Positions 35,612-46,181 of a DNA stretch of 64,000 nucleotides are shown piece after piece. The notes under the pieces are model-generated. The model was not told where the DNA came from. It worked only from the letters and a program-made list of their open reading frames with translations, and made no database searches. The position numbers were made by a program, and so were the translations under genes. The stretch lies in contig NC_018213.1 of assembly GCF_000219625.1 (NCBI RefSeq), positions 434,001 to 498,000 on the forward strand. The letters are read 5' to 3'. The DNA comes from Zymoseptoria tritici IPO323 (lineage: Eukaryota; Ascomycota; Dothideomycetes; Mycosphaerellales; Mycosphaerellaceae). Every line of letters begins with the position of its first letter. The first letter of the stretch is position 1.

Positions 35612-36026
35612 ATAAGGCACTAAAACCGCGTCTACTATACTATAGTAGACTAATCGCATTAAATAAGGCATTACGGCATAGCGCTTTAATAATAAAAGTT
35701 TTTACCGTAGACATTAAGTAGTTACTATAGCACTTTAGCACTAGCGAGCATAAAGGTTTACCGGATAGAGAGACGGCTCGGAAAGCGCGTCTACTACGGA
35801 ATAGAAATAGATTTACGTAAAGCGTTTATAGTTTATGTTTCTTTTGTTACTTAATAGAAATAGATATAAGGCTCACCGGGACGGAGAGCATTAGGAGGGG
35901 GCATCTGTTACGTTACCACGCCAAGGAGGGTCCGTGCATGCTCTTACACTTACTCGAGAGGCTGCCCTTGCAACCTCTTAGTTTAGTCACCTTAATAACA
36001 TAATTCCATTTGAACGTCTCGTTTTA
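35612..36026. other. Boundary between RIP-mutated and normal DNA
   Basis: Up to about 35,840 the sequence lacks TG and CA; beyond about 35,910 both are common. At the border a polypurine run, GGAGGGGGCATC, is followed by TGTTACG (35906). That combination resembles the tract-plus-LTR-start junction of a plus-strand Gypsy element, but no partner LTR is in the window. No gene is visible. Confidence 0.55.
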
Positions 36027-36324
36027 TTACACGCATTCCCGATCGTCCTTGTTCCAAGGGGCGACTTGACAAGAAAGCCCAGGCGGACACCCCTGACCTC
36101 CCCACTCACACATCAAATGACAGTGTTTGTCGTCCGCGCAGACAAATGGATGACAGCACCGCCAGTAGGGACAAGCCGCTTTTGGGGACAGTTAGAGTTG
36201 ACCTAGATTTGGATGTCCGTATGCAAAGGAACGACGTACCCCACTCTCCACCGTGTGTGCAAGGCGAGTAGGGAGCTCGAGCGACAACGGAGGCGGCGAG
36301 CATTGCGCAGATGAACAGCTTCAT
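36027..36324 (-). CDS. Small secreted cysteine-rich protein (effector-like candidate)
   Basis: A two-exon gene: exon 1 is 36324-36240, exon 2 is 36178-36027. The 61-nt intron has GTACGT at its donor, a CTAAC branch site 12 nt before AG, and joins the frames. The product is 78 residues. A signal peptide covers residues 1 to about 17 (MKLFICAMLAASVVARA). The rest is short and holds ten cysteines at 22, 31, 36, 37, 42, 48, 52, 59, 65 and 77, an even number that could form five disulfides. Two similar modules, Cys-x2-GG-x4-CP and Cys-x2-GG-x2-CP, suggest an internal repeat. AATAAA overlaps the stop. Without the intron the frame gives a cysteine-poor tail, which supports splicing. No family recognised. 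Secreted proteins of this kind are often effectors or antimicrobial proteins; that role is inference. Confidence 0.72.
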
Positions 36325-37116
36325 GGTTTTGGGTTGTGGAGATGCACGTCTGAGGGAGGTGCAAGTCCGCTCGAGGTACAAGTTGGTTGGAAGTCGGTTG
36401 GAAGTCGGTTGGAGGGGCATGTCCGTTAAAGGCGTCAGCAAAAAGTAGATTCGGGTACTGGATGAGACGCATACATCAGAATTTTGCAGCGGCAGTGTTG
36501 ATGAGGAAGCGATGACGGATGCGAGAGGTCCATAAGAAGAAGGACAGAAGAGATGTGCGGATGCAAGGAGATGGACAGGAGCAAGAAGAGGCGCAGCACG
36601 GGACAATCACCGGCAAACGTGTTGACAAGGACAGGCTTCAGAACCTACCCAGTCACCGGCCAGGCTCCGAGCAGCCGATGCGCGGCCGGAGAAATCCCAT
36701 CCGCATCATACAGACCACGGATGGAGTCTGGATCAAAAGCAAGAAGTAGTGCCTGCCCCATGAAGCATTTCCGATCCAATATGACCTCGAGAAACTGAAC
36801 CGTTATCCGAATCCTGCCCAAGATGGGCATCGATCAAAGCGAACTGAGCGCAGGGATGAGTCGGCTTGCTGTGCCGTGAAAGACCACACGACACGCGCGA
36901 TCAAATGCCTCAGTCGGTAAGTTGAGTTTCTTTGCGTCTTCTACGTGCCTTCTAGTCGACTCAGCCTTGTGAAGGAATTGGGTGGGTCATGGTTCGCATA
37001 TGGTGCAGGGTTATGGCTGTGATGTGAGGCATATCGCGGCTCCTGTCCTCCGACTGCATCATCGACTCGACACATGACCTTTACAGTGAATGATCTTCGA
37101 TCCATCAGGACCTCCT
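36325..37116. other. Intergenic region, no gene seen
   Basis: About 790 bases of normal composition between the secreted-protein gene and the end of the ATPase gene. Short open frames on both strands overlap each other and lack recognisable domains or splice structure. It presumably holds the promoter of the secreted protein and the 3' end of the ATPase transcript. A near-perfect repeat of GGTTGGAAGTC occurs two to three times near 36,385-36,410. Confidence 0.6.
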
Positions 37117-39175
37117 TCACTGCCCGACGTCGACTCGCAGCGCCATACCTCTGATCCTCGCCAATGCCGCCGCAATCTCAAATCTCCTAACCGCGACCAA
37201 CTCGCCACCCACCAAGTCCATCGGCAGAGTCTCCTCCACACCCACGTATTGCTTCAACTTTTGGAGTATCTCCTCCATCGTCAACGCCTCCCTCTCCGTC
37301 AACGCCGCAACCTGCTGTAGCAACACAGCAATCGTGCGTGTCTGTCCAATCTCCACAATCTGCTCCAGTCCTCCCAGATCAACACCACTTTCCGCCCGAG
37401 AATGGTCATCGACCGCATCTTTGACCTGCGAGCTGAGCGCGATGAACGTCTTCCTCGCCGCGAATGGTGTTCGCAAGCCGCTCAGATCGACTTTCAACTG
37501 TCGTCTCGGGATCGAGCCGTAGTGATCATCCTGCACGACCTCGCTGGGGAACTGCTCGACCACGCGTTGTGCTTCGCTTGTGATGTCGCGGGGAATGTAG
37601 GAGTCGAGAAGAATTACCCTATCGGCGACTGCAAGCCAGTCTCCTAGACCACCGATGACAATCACCGTGCTGACTCCCAGCTCGGTGTACAGAGCGCGAG
37701 CTTTGCTGATGAGAGGCGTGATGGGTTCGTTGCGGATGAGAGCTTGCATCCGGGCGTCACGGACGAGCAAATTGGTGGCCGAGGAGTCCTCATCGATGAG
37801 CAGCGTTTCACATCCCACTTCGAGCGCTTCTTGGATGTTGGCGGCCATGGACGTGGAGCCGCTTGCGTCTTCGGTGGAGAATGCTTTAGTGTCTTTGCCA
37901 CCGGGAAGAGCGGCGATGAAAGGGCTGATGTCTGTCTTGGAGACACTGCGGCCGTCTTCTGCTGTGATTTTCACGGTGCTAGGATCTGTGACGACTGCTT
38001 CGCGACCGTCGCCGGGGATGTGGTTGTAGACGCCTCGCTCGAGCGCTTCGAGCAGGACGGATTTGCCGTTGAAACCGCCGCCTGTGAGGAGTGTCACGCC
38101 ACGTGGGATTCCCATGCCAGTGTAGACGGCACCGGCTGCTGTTGTAATCGTGACCTCTAGGTTCTTGGGCGACTGGAAGGGAATGGCTTGGGCAGAATCC
38201 ATAGGTGCTTGCGATGCGCCCGAAGCTCTGGGTAGGATTGATCCGTTGGCTATCAATGCAATCAGGCCCATCTTTGACAGCTGTTGACGAAGCGAATCCT
38301 GGTTCTCTGCAGACTGGACATGTTGCGCCAGCTTCTTCTGATCAAGATTGCCATGGAACAAGGACTGCTGAATCAGATCAGTCAGATTTGTGGAGAGGAT
38401 CTTGTGCGCTGCTTGTCCGAGAACAGTCCGTCCAGCAGCTGGCAATGATACCGCTAGACGAAGTTCGATGGAATCATTCCCTGAGATCATGGCAGATGTG
38501 CGAGGGAGGATCTCCTGACCAGGCCTGCAAAACGCAAACGCACCGCCCTTGGGTCCGGACCATCCACCGTTCGTCCCGCTAACACTTTGATCGAGATGCT
38601 TCGTCTGTATGATTGTTCCGGCGACTCGCGATACAAAGTCGCAGAGAGCTATGCGTCGGATGTCAGAGTCGAGATAGTGATCCGGAAGGCCAGTCTCTTT
38701 CCATGGTACGATGACTCGTATGCGCGAGGGTGCGGCGTAGGCATCGCCTTGAACGTGGTCGACGCTGAGTGTGAAACGCGGGTTGCTGTGGATATACTGT
38801 CCGAGCAGCTGTTTGTAGGCGCCTGCATGTTGTCAGACGGGAAGAGGGAATCCAGATGAGAGAAATGATGGGTGAAATAGAAGGAAAATCGGAGGACGTC
38901 TTTGCCTTACCATACTGAGCTCCATCGATACTTCTCAGTGTACTCTCGAGCTGCTGCCAGTCTTTCGTCTGACGACTATGCTGTGGCGGAGCTGATGCAT
39001 GCTGTTCGCTGCTCTCGTTGTGGGCATTGGAGCCTCGACCTCTGCCACCGCCGCCATATCTCGCCTTATAGTATGCGCCTCGGCCACCACCTCCTCTTCC
39101 ACGACCTAAGAGATGAAGATATCAGCGAGAGGTTCAATGGCAGATCGTTTCCATCATTCACGACTTACCTGACAT
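37117..39175 (-). CDS. ABC-class P-loop ATPase (DUF2791/COG3044 family)
   Basis: Three exons: 39175-39169, 39105-38911, 38822-37117, giving 635 residues. The first exon is only ATGTCAG. Introns are 62 and 88 nt with good GTAAGT/GTAAGG donors. The N-terminus is Gly/Arg-rich (RGRGGGGRG, an RGG-like RNA-binding stretch). The ABC_N-type domain is the AYKQLLGQY to GPKGGAFAF part. The P-loop ATPase has a Walker A GGGFNGKS, a Walker B-like CETLLIDED, and LLTGG before the loop. The C-terminal helical part contains EEILQKL. The family is the predicted ABC ATPases related to trypanosome MRB1590, thought to act on RNA. It is divergent from the SSXT gene with 301 bp between starts. The identity of the family is firm; the biochemical role in fungi is unknown. 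Confidence 0.9.
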
Positions 39176-39476
39176 GTTGGTGATTTGATGAAAAGTCAAC
39201 AGTGCTTGACGTAAAGGCCATCCTTGCAGAGGGGCATGCGGACTCGAATCTAATCGTCGTCTCTCTGCGAGACATTCGACGCGCAAAGACCAATCAGATA
39301 TCGCCGCCTCGTCTTCTCTGCGATCTGCTCTTCACATGCTCCAATCACCGACTCTGCAATCGGGAGCCCTGGATGGTGGCCACACGTCCCGCACTGGCGC
39401 GGCACATGACGGCAGCGAACAAGCTTCGACACACCACGCGAGTCCCTCCCATGGCGTCGACGGCATCTCCGGTCAC
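39176..39476. promoter_or_regulatory. Shared divergent promoter, ATPase and SSXT genes
   Basis: A 301-base interval between two divergent start codons (39175 minus, 39477 plus). It must hold both core promoters or 5' leaders. No clear TATA box or binding site could be assigned. Confidence 0.5.
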
Positions 39477-40422
39477 ATGCAATCGTCCGGTAAGTGATTG
39501 CACATGTCCCCTTCGCAGGTACCTATTCCGTACCTTGTTACCTTCTTGCACCTGCTTGGGTGCTCTGCTCCCTTACCATCAATGTTTCCGAAACGAGATG
39601 CGCCGACCGGATCCTCCTTCCACTTCATCGTTCGTTGATCGAACTCTCCTCTTGTACTAACCAAGCATCGCTGCAGGCCAGCCGCCGTTTCACTTCAACA
39701 ACACACCCTTCTCGCAACCTCTTCCATCGGCGACGTCCGCGACGACCGCCCCCGCCGCACCCCTGCAGCAAGCCTTGAGCCACAGCGCTTCACCACCGTC
39801 GAGCTTGTCTCCGCTCCCTCGGGACTCGATCAAATACCCAATGGCCGCCCCGCCTCTACCGCCAAACACACCTGCCTCTTCGCACGGAGCTTCGAACAGC
39901 ATATCCGCGCCATCTCCCAAATCACCACAGTCACCTGCCATACGCGAACAACAACGCATCGAGCTCGTGCTGGAGATCAACAATGAGCTGCTGCAAGAGA
40001 TCGATCGACTGCAAAAGGACGGGCAAGGCGGCGCCGTGGATCAGGCACAACTACAACACATGAGAAATGAAGGCTTGCCGGAAAAGTGGGCGTCAGAGAG
40101 CTACACTCAGGCATATCGTCGAATGCAAGCGAATTTGACCTGGCTCATGCCCAAGGCCTCACAGGATCCGTCGAAAGCACCGCCTGGACCAGCGTTGATG
40201 ACGCCTCCATCACATATGACCTCGTTGTTTCCACACTATGAGCGACTGCGTGCGTTGTTCCCAGAGTGGCAGGGTCTCGACGCTCGCATGGCCGCTGCTT
40301 CGAGTAGTCCTCGACCCAACGGTCCTAACAGCCAGCAGGCCGCGGCGGCGGCAGCAGCAGCAGCAGCGAATGGTAGCATGGCCACTCAGCAACAGCAAGG
40401 GCAACAGCAAGGGCAGTACTGA
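39477..40422 (+). CDS. SSXT/Snf11-like protein, probable SWI/SNF subunit
   Basis: Two exons: 39477-39489 (13 nt, MQSSG) and 39677-40422, giving 252 residues. The 187-nt intron has a GTAAGT donor and a CTAAC branch before GCAG. The splice was chosen because it extends the frame upstream with FHFNNTPFSQ-type sequence and no stop. A Pro/Ser/Ala-rich N-terminus precedes a block similar to the SSXT domain: RIELVLEINNELLQEIDRLQ, then an insertion, then YTQAYRRMQANLTWLM. The C-terminus has an Ala run and Gln-rich repeats (QQQQGQQQGQY). SSXT proteins (SS18 in animals, Snf11 in yeast) are small subunits of SWI/SNF chromatin remodellers. The assignment rests on pattern similarity and is moderately sure. 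Confidence 0.72.
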
Positions 40423-40996
40423 GCAGTGGTCCTGAGGGTGCAAACTAGATCGCGAGGAGGATCTTGGTGCGATCGATGACACAGGGCGTACTTGGGTCAA
40501 GTTACCAGGAAGGAAACATGGGTGGTCTTCTGAGCGTCTTACGAATTGCTTTGTTTGGGCAGTCGATTGCTAGGGGTCGAGAAGATTCCTCACCCCAGAG
40601 ATCGCAATGATTCACGAAAATTTAGAATGTAAGAGGTACTTCGCGAGAAGTAGAGCCAGGAGGCATCGAGTTGTGCCGTTCAGAAATGTCAATGGCTGGA
40701 TTGGACTTTACAAGGTGCGCCACAGTAACAGAACTTGTCAAAGTGCGCCGACAAATCAAGGTGGTATCCCAAGAGCACTGTCATATGCCTACGGTATGAA
40801 CCAACTGAGATTCACGCACGTGAGAGTGGCATCTCCAAACATGCTAGCGCTGCTTGGCGCATCCTACACTTGTGGCCTTGCTCCGCCCGCCCTCTCTTTG
40901 CATCACATCCACCATGGAGCTCGTCAAGTTGTGCTTGCTTGTCACTGATGTTGAGGACCATGACAAAGGTGCCCTCACCACATCCAGGCTGTCAAC
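40423..40996. other. Intergenic region between SSXT and F-box genes
   Basis: 574 bases holding the 3' end of the SSXT gene and the promoter of the F-box gene. Short open frames show no domains. No RNA gene recognised. Confidence 0.6.
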
Positions 40997-43222
40997 ATGG
41001 GTAGGCTCCTCGTTGCCGTGTGCTCCGCATCACGACCAATACTAACCCTCCCTGCAGAAGCAGCACCACCCACCTATGAGGCCGCTACCTTGACGAATCA
41101 CTGGGACCTCGTTGCCAACTATTTACCCATCCACGACCTCTGTTCCTGCGCTTTAGTCTGTAGCCGCTGGCACACTACTTTCAGCCCTTATATTTGGGGC
41201 AATCCAGCATCCCACTTCGGCGCCGATAACGATGCCGTTCATACCGCATTGACCCGGTTTCAGCGAGCGCTGCGGACAGTCAGGTTGCGTGTCCGGGAGT
41301 TGACGCATACCCTTCACTTCTCTGCGATCGATGCGGATCTCTTCGACAGCCCTGATGAGCATTGGTTGGGAGATATCCTCGAGAGCTTACCCCAGTTGCA
41401 GTCTTTGATCGTGAGAGGACTGTCGTTCTTCGATCATGGAGTTTTGCAGGCGTTGAGCTTGGACCGTAGCAAGTCAAAGGAGGCTCGTCGTTCCGGCACA
41501 GAGCTGCCCGTCTCAATCGCGAATGCTCCGTTTGGCTTACGGTTGTTGGATGCCTCGAGATGTGACAATGCAACCTCGCATGGGCTGGCCAAGGCTCTGA
41601 GACGTTTTGAAACTCTCATATACTTAGATCTGTCCTTCACTGCCGGTGCGAGAAGCTTTGCTGTTATGGCGGCGATTGGGAATTTCACTGGTCTGCAGGT
41701 CCTCAAGCTCCGCGGCATTCGTCTTCATGATGGAGGACTTGAACAGCTTTGCAAACTGATTCGCCTGAGAATCAGAAGTCTGGACATTAGAGACAACGAA
41801 ATAACGGATCGCGGTGTCAATGCGTTGCTTCTATTGTCCTTCCTTGACGGCCCAGAATTGGCTCGTCAACGACAAGCTCCTCTGGCCGCGGCCAGCAAAT
41901 ATCAGGGTGAGGGACTTGAGTCCTACCTCCGCAAGGCCTTTACGAGCGACTTTGTGGACCGCTTGGCGATCGAGGACGCTCCAGCTGATGGTCTCACTCA
42001 TCTCTATATTTCTGGCAACCGAATCACAGTGGACGGAGTGTATGCGCTTTTGCGGACTGAAAGAGTGCATGTTTTGGATGCTGGATCGATCAAGTTGGGT
42101 ACTGAACAGTCATCGTCCACGTCAGGCCAAGGTGCGCGCTCCAGAATGCATCAGTGCGGTATTGAGAAAATCATAAGAGCGCTGAAGGAGGATGCCTCTG
42201 GAGCTTTGACATACCTGCGTGTTGACCATCGCCTCGTCACTTATGGGACTCATCGAAAGAATGAATCAGTAGCGGGCCTTGACGAAACGCTGGTTTCCGT
42301 TGATGCGTTGCAGCTGAATGCAGCACTTGGCGGAGGTCAAATCGACCGCATGGACACTAGTCAGCAGGAACCGCCGCCGTATGAGGCCGACGATGGCATT
42401 GCTGAGCCAGCTCCCGGCTACGGCACTATTTATACAGCTACCGCCAACGATTCCGTGGAGAGTAGCAAGGGACAGGAATACTCGAGAGCCGAAGAAGTCC
42501 ATCCTTTGACAACTCACACGCAGTATCCCGCTGTATCGCCTCCTGTCAGCTTCCAGCCTGCCATGCTGCCCTGTCTTGAAACACTAGTCCTCACAGACTT
42601 CCCATCCTTCTCCTCCAACCGCACGCTGGCCAATCGTGTCATAGCATTCATCGAAAGCTGCGCTCGAGAAGCTGCTTCCGCTCGCCGAAGGGCGGTACTT
42701 GACTACGATGTTGCGCCAGGTCGCAAAGGCTACGCTTCTACACTCCAGGCATCCGCTAGGAAGTCTTTTGCGTTGACGCGAATTGTGCTCGAACTTGCTC
42801 CGCCACGTCTTCAGCATGAGATGGATGTCATGACGAGCAGTTTCGGGCGGCATGCACAGGAGATGAAGTACAAGTCTATGACCGAAGACCAAGACAGCGA
42901 GACATTCTGGTCGGCGTCGGAGAAGGACTTCAGCTTCTTCTCGGCCGACGAGGACTCCACGGTGTCGACCTCAGACACGGTCGCCGCTACTAGCCCTCTG
43001 CACGCTCCCACGCTCGAGAACATCTCGGTCGACAATATTGCCTTGATCAGTGCTTTTCGGAAAGAGCGAAAGCTGGCTGCTCAGCGTAGTGTTGAGGCGG
43101 GCGAGGTCGACGCCGAGATCGAAGGGCTCTGGGACGGGATCATTTCGGTCGTGAGAGACATTGGGTCGGCACGTCGGGATGAGGAACTGGTCTATTATGG
43201 GACAAGACACAGGACGGCTTGA
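40997..43222 (+). CDS. F-box and leucine-rich repeat protein
   Basis: Two exons: 40997-41000 (ATGG only) and 41058-43222, giving about 722 residues. The 57-nt intron has TACTAAC and GCAG and is a multiple of three without a stop, so an unspliced message would still read through. After splicing the start reads MEAAPPTYEAATL. An F-box lies at residues ~14-50 (LVANYLPIHDLCSCALVCSRW), followed by PYIWGNPASHFG. Leucine-rich repeats follow (LDIRDNEITDRGVNALL; LYISGNRITVDGVYALL). A disordered Pro/Tyr-rich middle (PPPYEADDG) and a helical C-terminus follow. F-box proteins recruit substrates to SCF ubiquitin ligases through Skp1. The substrate is unknown. It converges on the GMC gene with 44 bp between stop codons. 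Confidence 0.88.
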   Translation: MGRLLVAVCSASRPILTLPAEAAPPTYEAATLTNHWDLVANYLPIHDLCSCALVCSRWHTTFSPYIWGNPASHFGADNDAVHTALTRFQRALRTVRLRVRELTHTLHFSAIDADLFDSPDEHWLGDILESLPQLQSLIVRGLSFFDHGVLQALSLDRSKSKEARRSGTELPVSIANAPFGLRLLDASRCDNATSHGLAKALRRFETLIYLDLSFTAGARSFAVMAAIGNFTGLQVLKLRGIRLHDGGLEQLCKLIRLRIRSLDIRDNEITDRGVNALLLLSFLDGPELARQRQAPLAAASKYQGEGLESYLRKAFTSDFVDRLAIEDAPADGLTHLYISGNRITVDGVYALLRTERVHVLDAGSIKLGTEQSSSTSGQGARSRMHQCGIEKIIRALKEDASGALTYLRVDHRLVTYGTHRKNESVAGLDETLVSVDALQLNAALGGGQIDRMDTSQQEPPPYEADDGIAEPAPGYGTIYTATANDSVESSKGQEYSRAEEVHPLTTHTQYPAVSPPVSFQPAMLPCLETLVLTDFPSFSSNRTLANRVIAFIESCAREAASARRRAVLDYDVAPGRKGYASTLQASARKSFALTRIVLELAPPRLQHEMDVMTSSFGRHAQEMKYKSMTEDQDSETFWSASEKDFSFFSADEDSTVSTSDTVAATSPLHAPTLENISVDNIALISAFRKERKLAAQRSVEAGEVDAEIEGLWDGIISVVRDIGSARRDEELVYYGTRHRTA

Positions 43223-43266
43223 CAGTATGTATACGATGAATCGGGTCCTTCCCCATGCAGCAAGGA

Positions 43267-45459
43267 CTAGTATCGACCATCATCCGCCTTTACAAGATCA
43301 GCACCCTTCTCCGCAACCGCATACGTCGTCGACATGATATTCCCCGAAACGTGCCCCGCAAACACCGACGCATCAATCACCCGCAGCCCATTGACACCTT
43401 TCACCTTCAACTTGTCGTCCACCACCTCTCCCATCGTACAAGTTCCAATCAAATGGTACTGCGTCGAGACATGGTTCTTCACAAACTCAACCCGCTCCTC
43501 CTCGCTTTCAATGCTCGCTCCTTTCGGTGGCAAGATTCGATCCGCCAGACTCTTGGCCAGCACGGGACGAGCGGCGGCTTTGTCCATCCATTTGATGCCC
43601 TCGGCCATGATTTTTGCGTCGGCGGGGTTGCGGAAGTAGCCTGGGTCGATGACGGGGTGGTCGAGTGGGTTGGCAGATTTGATGTGCACGGTGCCGCGGG
43701 AGAGAGGGTGTTCGAGGCAGACGAGGAGGGAGACGCGGTTCTTGCCTTCGGGTGGGGCAGCGAAGAACTCGATCTGGTCGTGGCCTTTGCTGACGTCGAG
43801 TTGAGCGCCGATGCCTGGGAGGATGGGTCAGTGGGGGCGATTAATCGTGTAAGTAGGCCAAAGTACTTACAAAACGTCTGGATGTTGGCAAAGCTCGGAT
43901 CCGACAGCTGGCGTACGATGACATCCTCCTGCCTCTTCTCAAAGTCCGTCTTCGCCAGGGAGTTCTTCCTGATCTCACTAATAGTGGCATCGAGCGTCTC
44001 CTTGTCGACCAGTGAGGCGTATGATACAAAGCCCATCAACATGCCAGGACTGCCAAGTGGACCATTGTTCGTTTTCTCGTACATGGCTTGCATTTGCTGC
44101 TGGTACTCAACGCCGTGCATCGCATCGAGCGACTTGAGGCCGTCCTTGAGGTCGTATAGCATACCGCCGAGGACGTGATCTTGAAAGTTGAACCCCACCC
44201 GCTCGTTCTCGATAAGGCATTCCACGCCAGCGGCAGCGAGGACTTCGCGGTTCCCGATACCGGACAGTTCCAGGAGCTGTGGACTGGCAATCGTGCCGCC
44301 CGAGACGATAACTTCGCGAGATGCCTTGACTTGCAGCTTCTTGCCGTCGTGGATGAACTCCACGCCGGTAGCGGTGTTGCCGTCCAGCAGGACTCGACTA
44401 GCGTGAGCCTCGGTCAAGACCATGAGGTTCTTGCGGCCAAGGTTTGGTCGAAGATATCCCGTTGCAGAGTAGCTGCGCTTTCCAGGGTCGTCGGAACGGT
44501 TGACGGCTGCAAGAGAGCTGTAGAAGCCCATGTGGTCTCCCGACCAGGCGTCATGAAGGGTCCTTTCGGCGCCGCCGACTTCGTAACATGCCTCGCAGAA
44601 GTCGTACTCAAATGGCTACAACGGACGGGTCAGCCATTGCACAACGCGACAGGATTCGGATAGAAGCTAAGACCTGCTGGCGTCACCCAAGAGACAGTCT
44701 CAGGAACAGCCGCAGGTCTTCTGCCCTTCAGCCTCACCTCATAGTAGTCGTTGAACGAGGTGTGTATGGGTCCGTCTGTGCCGTGATACTCCTCTTTCGC
44801 TCCCGTGGGCATGTACTGTGCGCTGGGAGGCTCCTTCTCCGATGGATCGAGAGTCTGGTGTTGTTTGAAGTATGGGACCATATCATCCCATCCCCAACCC
44901 TCATTGCCCAACGAGGCCCAGCCGTCGTAGTCCCCCTTCGATCCTCGCACATACATTAAGTAATTTATAGCTGATCTATCCGTCCAGAGAGATGAGGGTT
45001 AGCTACGTTCCATACATTGAAACGTGGTAGCAAAGTCAGACCGTGGACAAAGTTTGAGAGACTTACGATCCACCGAGCATTCTGCCACGAGGCATGGAGT
45101 ACTTCTTGTTGCCAGCTGTCGGAACCTCTTCTGAGACATAGCAGAAGTCGTACTTCTCCCTGCCGATGAGCGTTGGGTAGAGACCTGGCGTGAACACCTG
45201 AGGATCGTCCATGAGGTTCTTGCCGACTTCAATCACGCCGACCTTGACATCGGGGTTCTCGGTCAGACGTGCTGCTACGCAGAGGCCTGCGGTGCCGCCG
45301 CCTACGACGAGGTAGTCCTGTATCGACGGTCAGCCCTGTTCATGACTTGGGTGAGGTTTTCACACATACATATTCGTTGGACACAAACTCGTCGACACTG
45401 CAGAGTGCCGACCCAGAGTGTGCGTTCACGCCGTTCGTACCGTTCGTAGCGCCTGGCAT
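43267..45459 (-). CDS. GMC oxidoreductase (choline dehydrogenase-like)
   Basis: Five exons: 45459-45370, 45317-45067, 44975 to about 44687, about 44615-43871, and 43814-43267, for about 640 residues. Introns 1, 2 and 4 have strong sites. The third donor is uncertain (GTGACG at 44686 keeps the frame). The FAD-binding fold starts at DYLVVGGGTAGL, preceded by ~30 residues without a signal peptide, so it is probably intracellular. The GMC signature is GGSSAINYLMYVRGSKGDYDGW. The C-terminus has YHLIGTCTMG (catalytic His) and HVSGNIMST (partner Asn). Members oxidise alcohols such as choline, glucose or aryl alcohols; the substrate cannot be told from sequence. It is divergent from the HET gene. Confidence 0.9.
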
Positions 45460-46181
45460 GTTGATGTATCTTTCAAGGTCAAGAGTATCTCGAGCACAAC
45501 TTCAGAAACCGGCCCACGAACGAAGACTCCGTCTTCTTATATCGCTTCGGCGCAATGGAGCAACGGCTACAACGCAGATCGTGCCGACTGTCATGCCCCT
45601 CTTCCATCCTTTCCGGGCACTTGTGTCGTCTGTGTGAGCGGTTGACAGAGCTCGGTCCCTGCATGAAATGTCTTGTTTCTCCGCATTCAGCTTGGAAGAA
45701 GCTCGTCTCGTGTACACGTCGTGACAAGCCGTTCGACCCCTCCTCAGGTCGTCGATCTTGCCCTTCTTGCCGGCAGCGCTATTGTACGTCTCTGAGATAA
45801 TGACTCAGCTGTACGTTGCCATTGAACTGCACATAGCCGTATGTGAGCTGTTGATGGCAAGGGTTCACACGTCGAGCAGCGAACTACTTACGAGACCTGA
45901 GCATCGTGACGACCGCGCGGACGGAGAAAGAGCAGCAGTGGGAGCTCGAGAGAAAGAGCAGCAGTAGGAGCTGTATGGAAGGAGGACCGTCCTGTTGAGT
46001 CTGCTCAGACGTCTTGCGAAGTCAGCGTATGCATGTCAGACTGTCGTTGGCGTAGGAGAAGGGAGCAGTATAAGTGTGAGCTTCTGAAATCTCGATCAAA
46101 GACTCAGCGCCTGCGTCGTTCTCTGTATCATCAGCGTCTATTACTTCGATCGAATCAACTCATTGTCGCCAGAGCTTCAAG
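45460..46181. promoter_or_regulatory. Divergent intergenic region, GMC and HET genes
   Basis: 722 bases between two divergent starts. It contains a direct repeat of GAGAAAGAGCAGCAGT (near 45,926 and 45,951). Short open frames overlap and look non-coding. No specific regulator site identified. Confidence 0.5.

Noticed and set aside
1..35900. Methylation-driven CpG decay as the cause of base bias
   Set aside because: CG dinucleotides remain common while TG and CA are depleted in favour of TA, which points to RIP at CpA.
1..35900. AT-rich centromere or telomere
   Set aside because: The block resolves into dated nested elements with LTRs and TSDs; no telomeric repeats or satellite arrays are seen.
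36519..36830. Overlapping open frames of 60-80 codons on both strands
   Set aside because: No domain, no splice support, and mutual overlap; composition fits spacer DNA.
37334..38582. Several plus-strand frames of up to 138 codons opposite the ATPase
   Set aside because: They are antisense shadows of the ATPase coding sequence.
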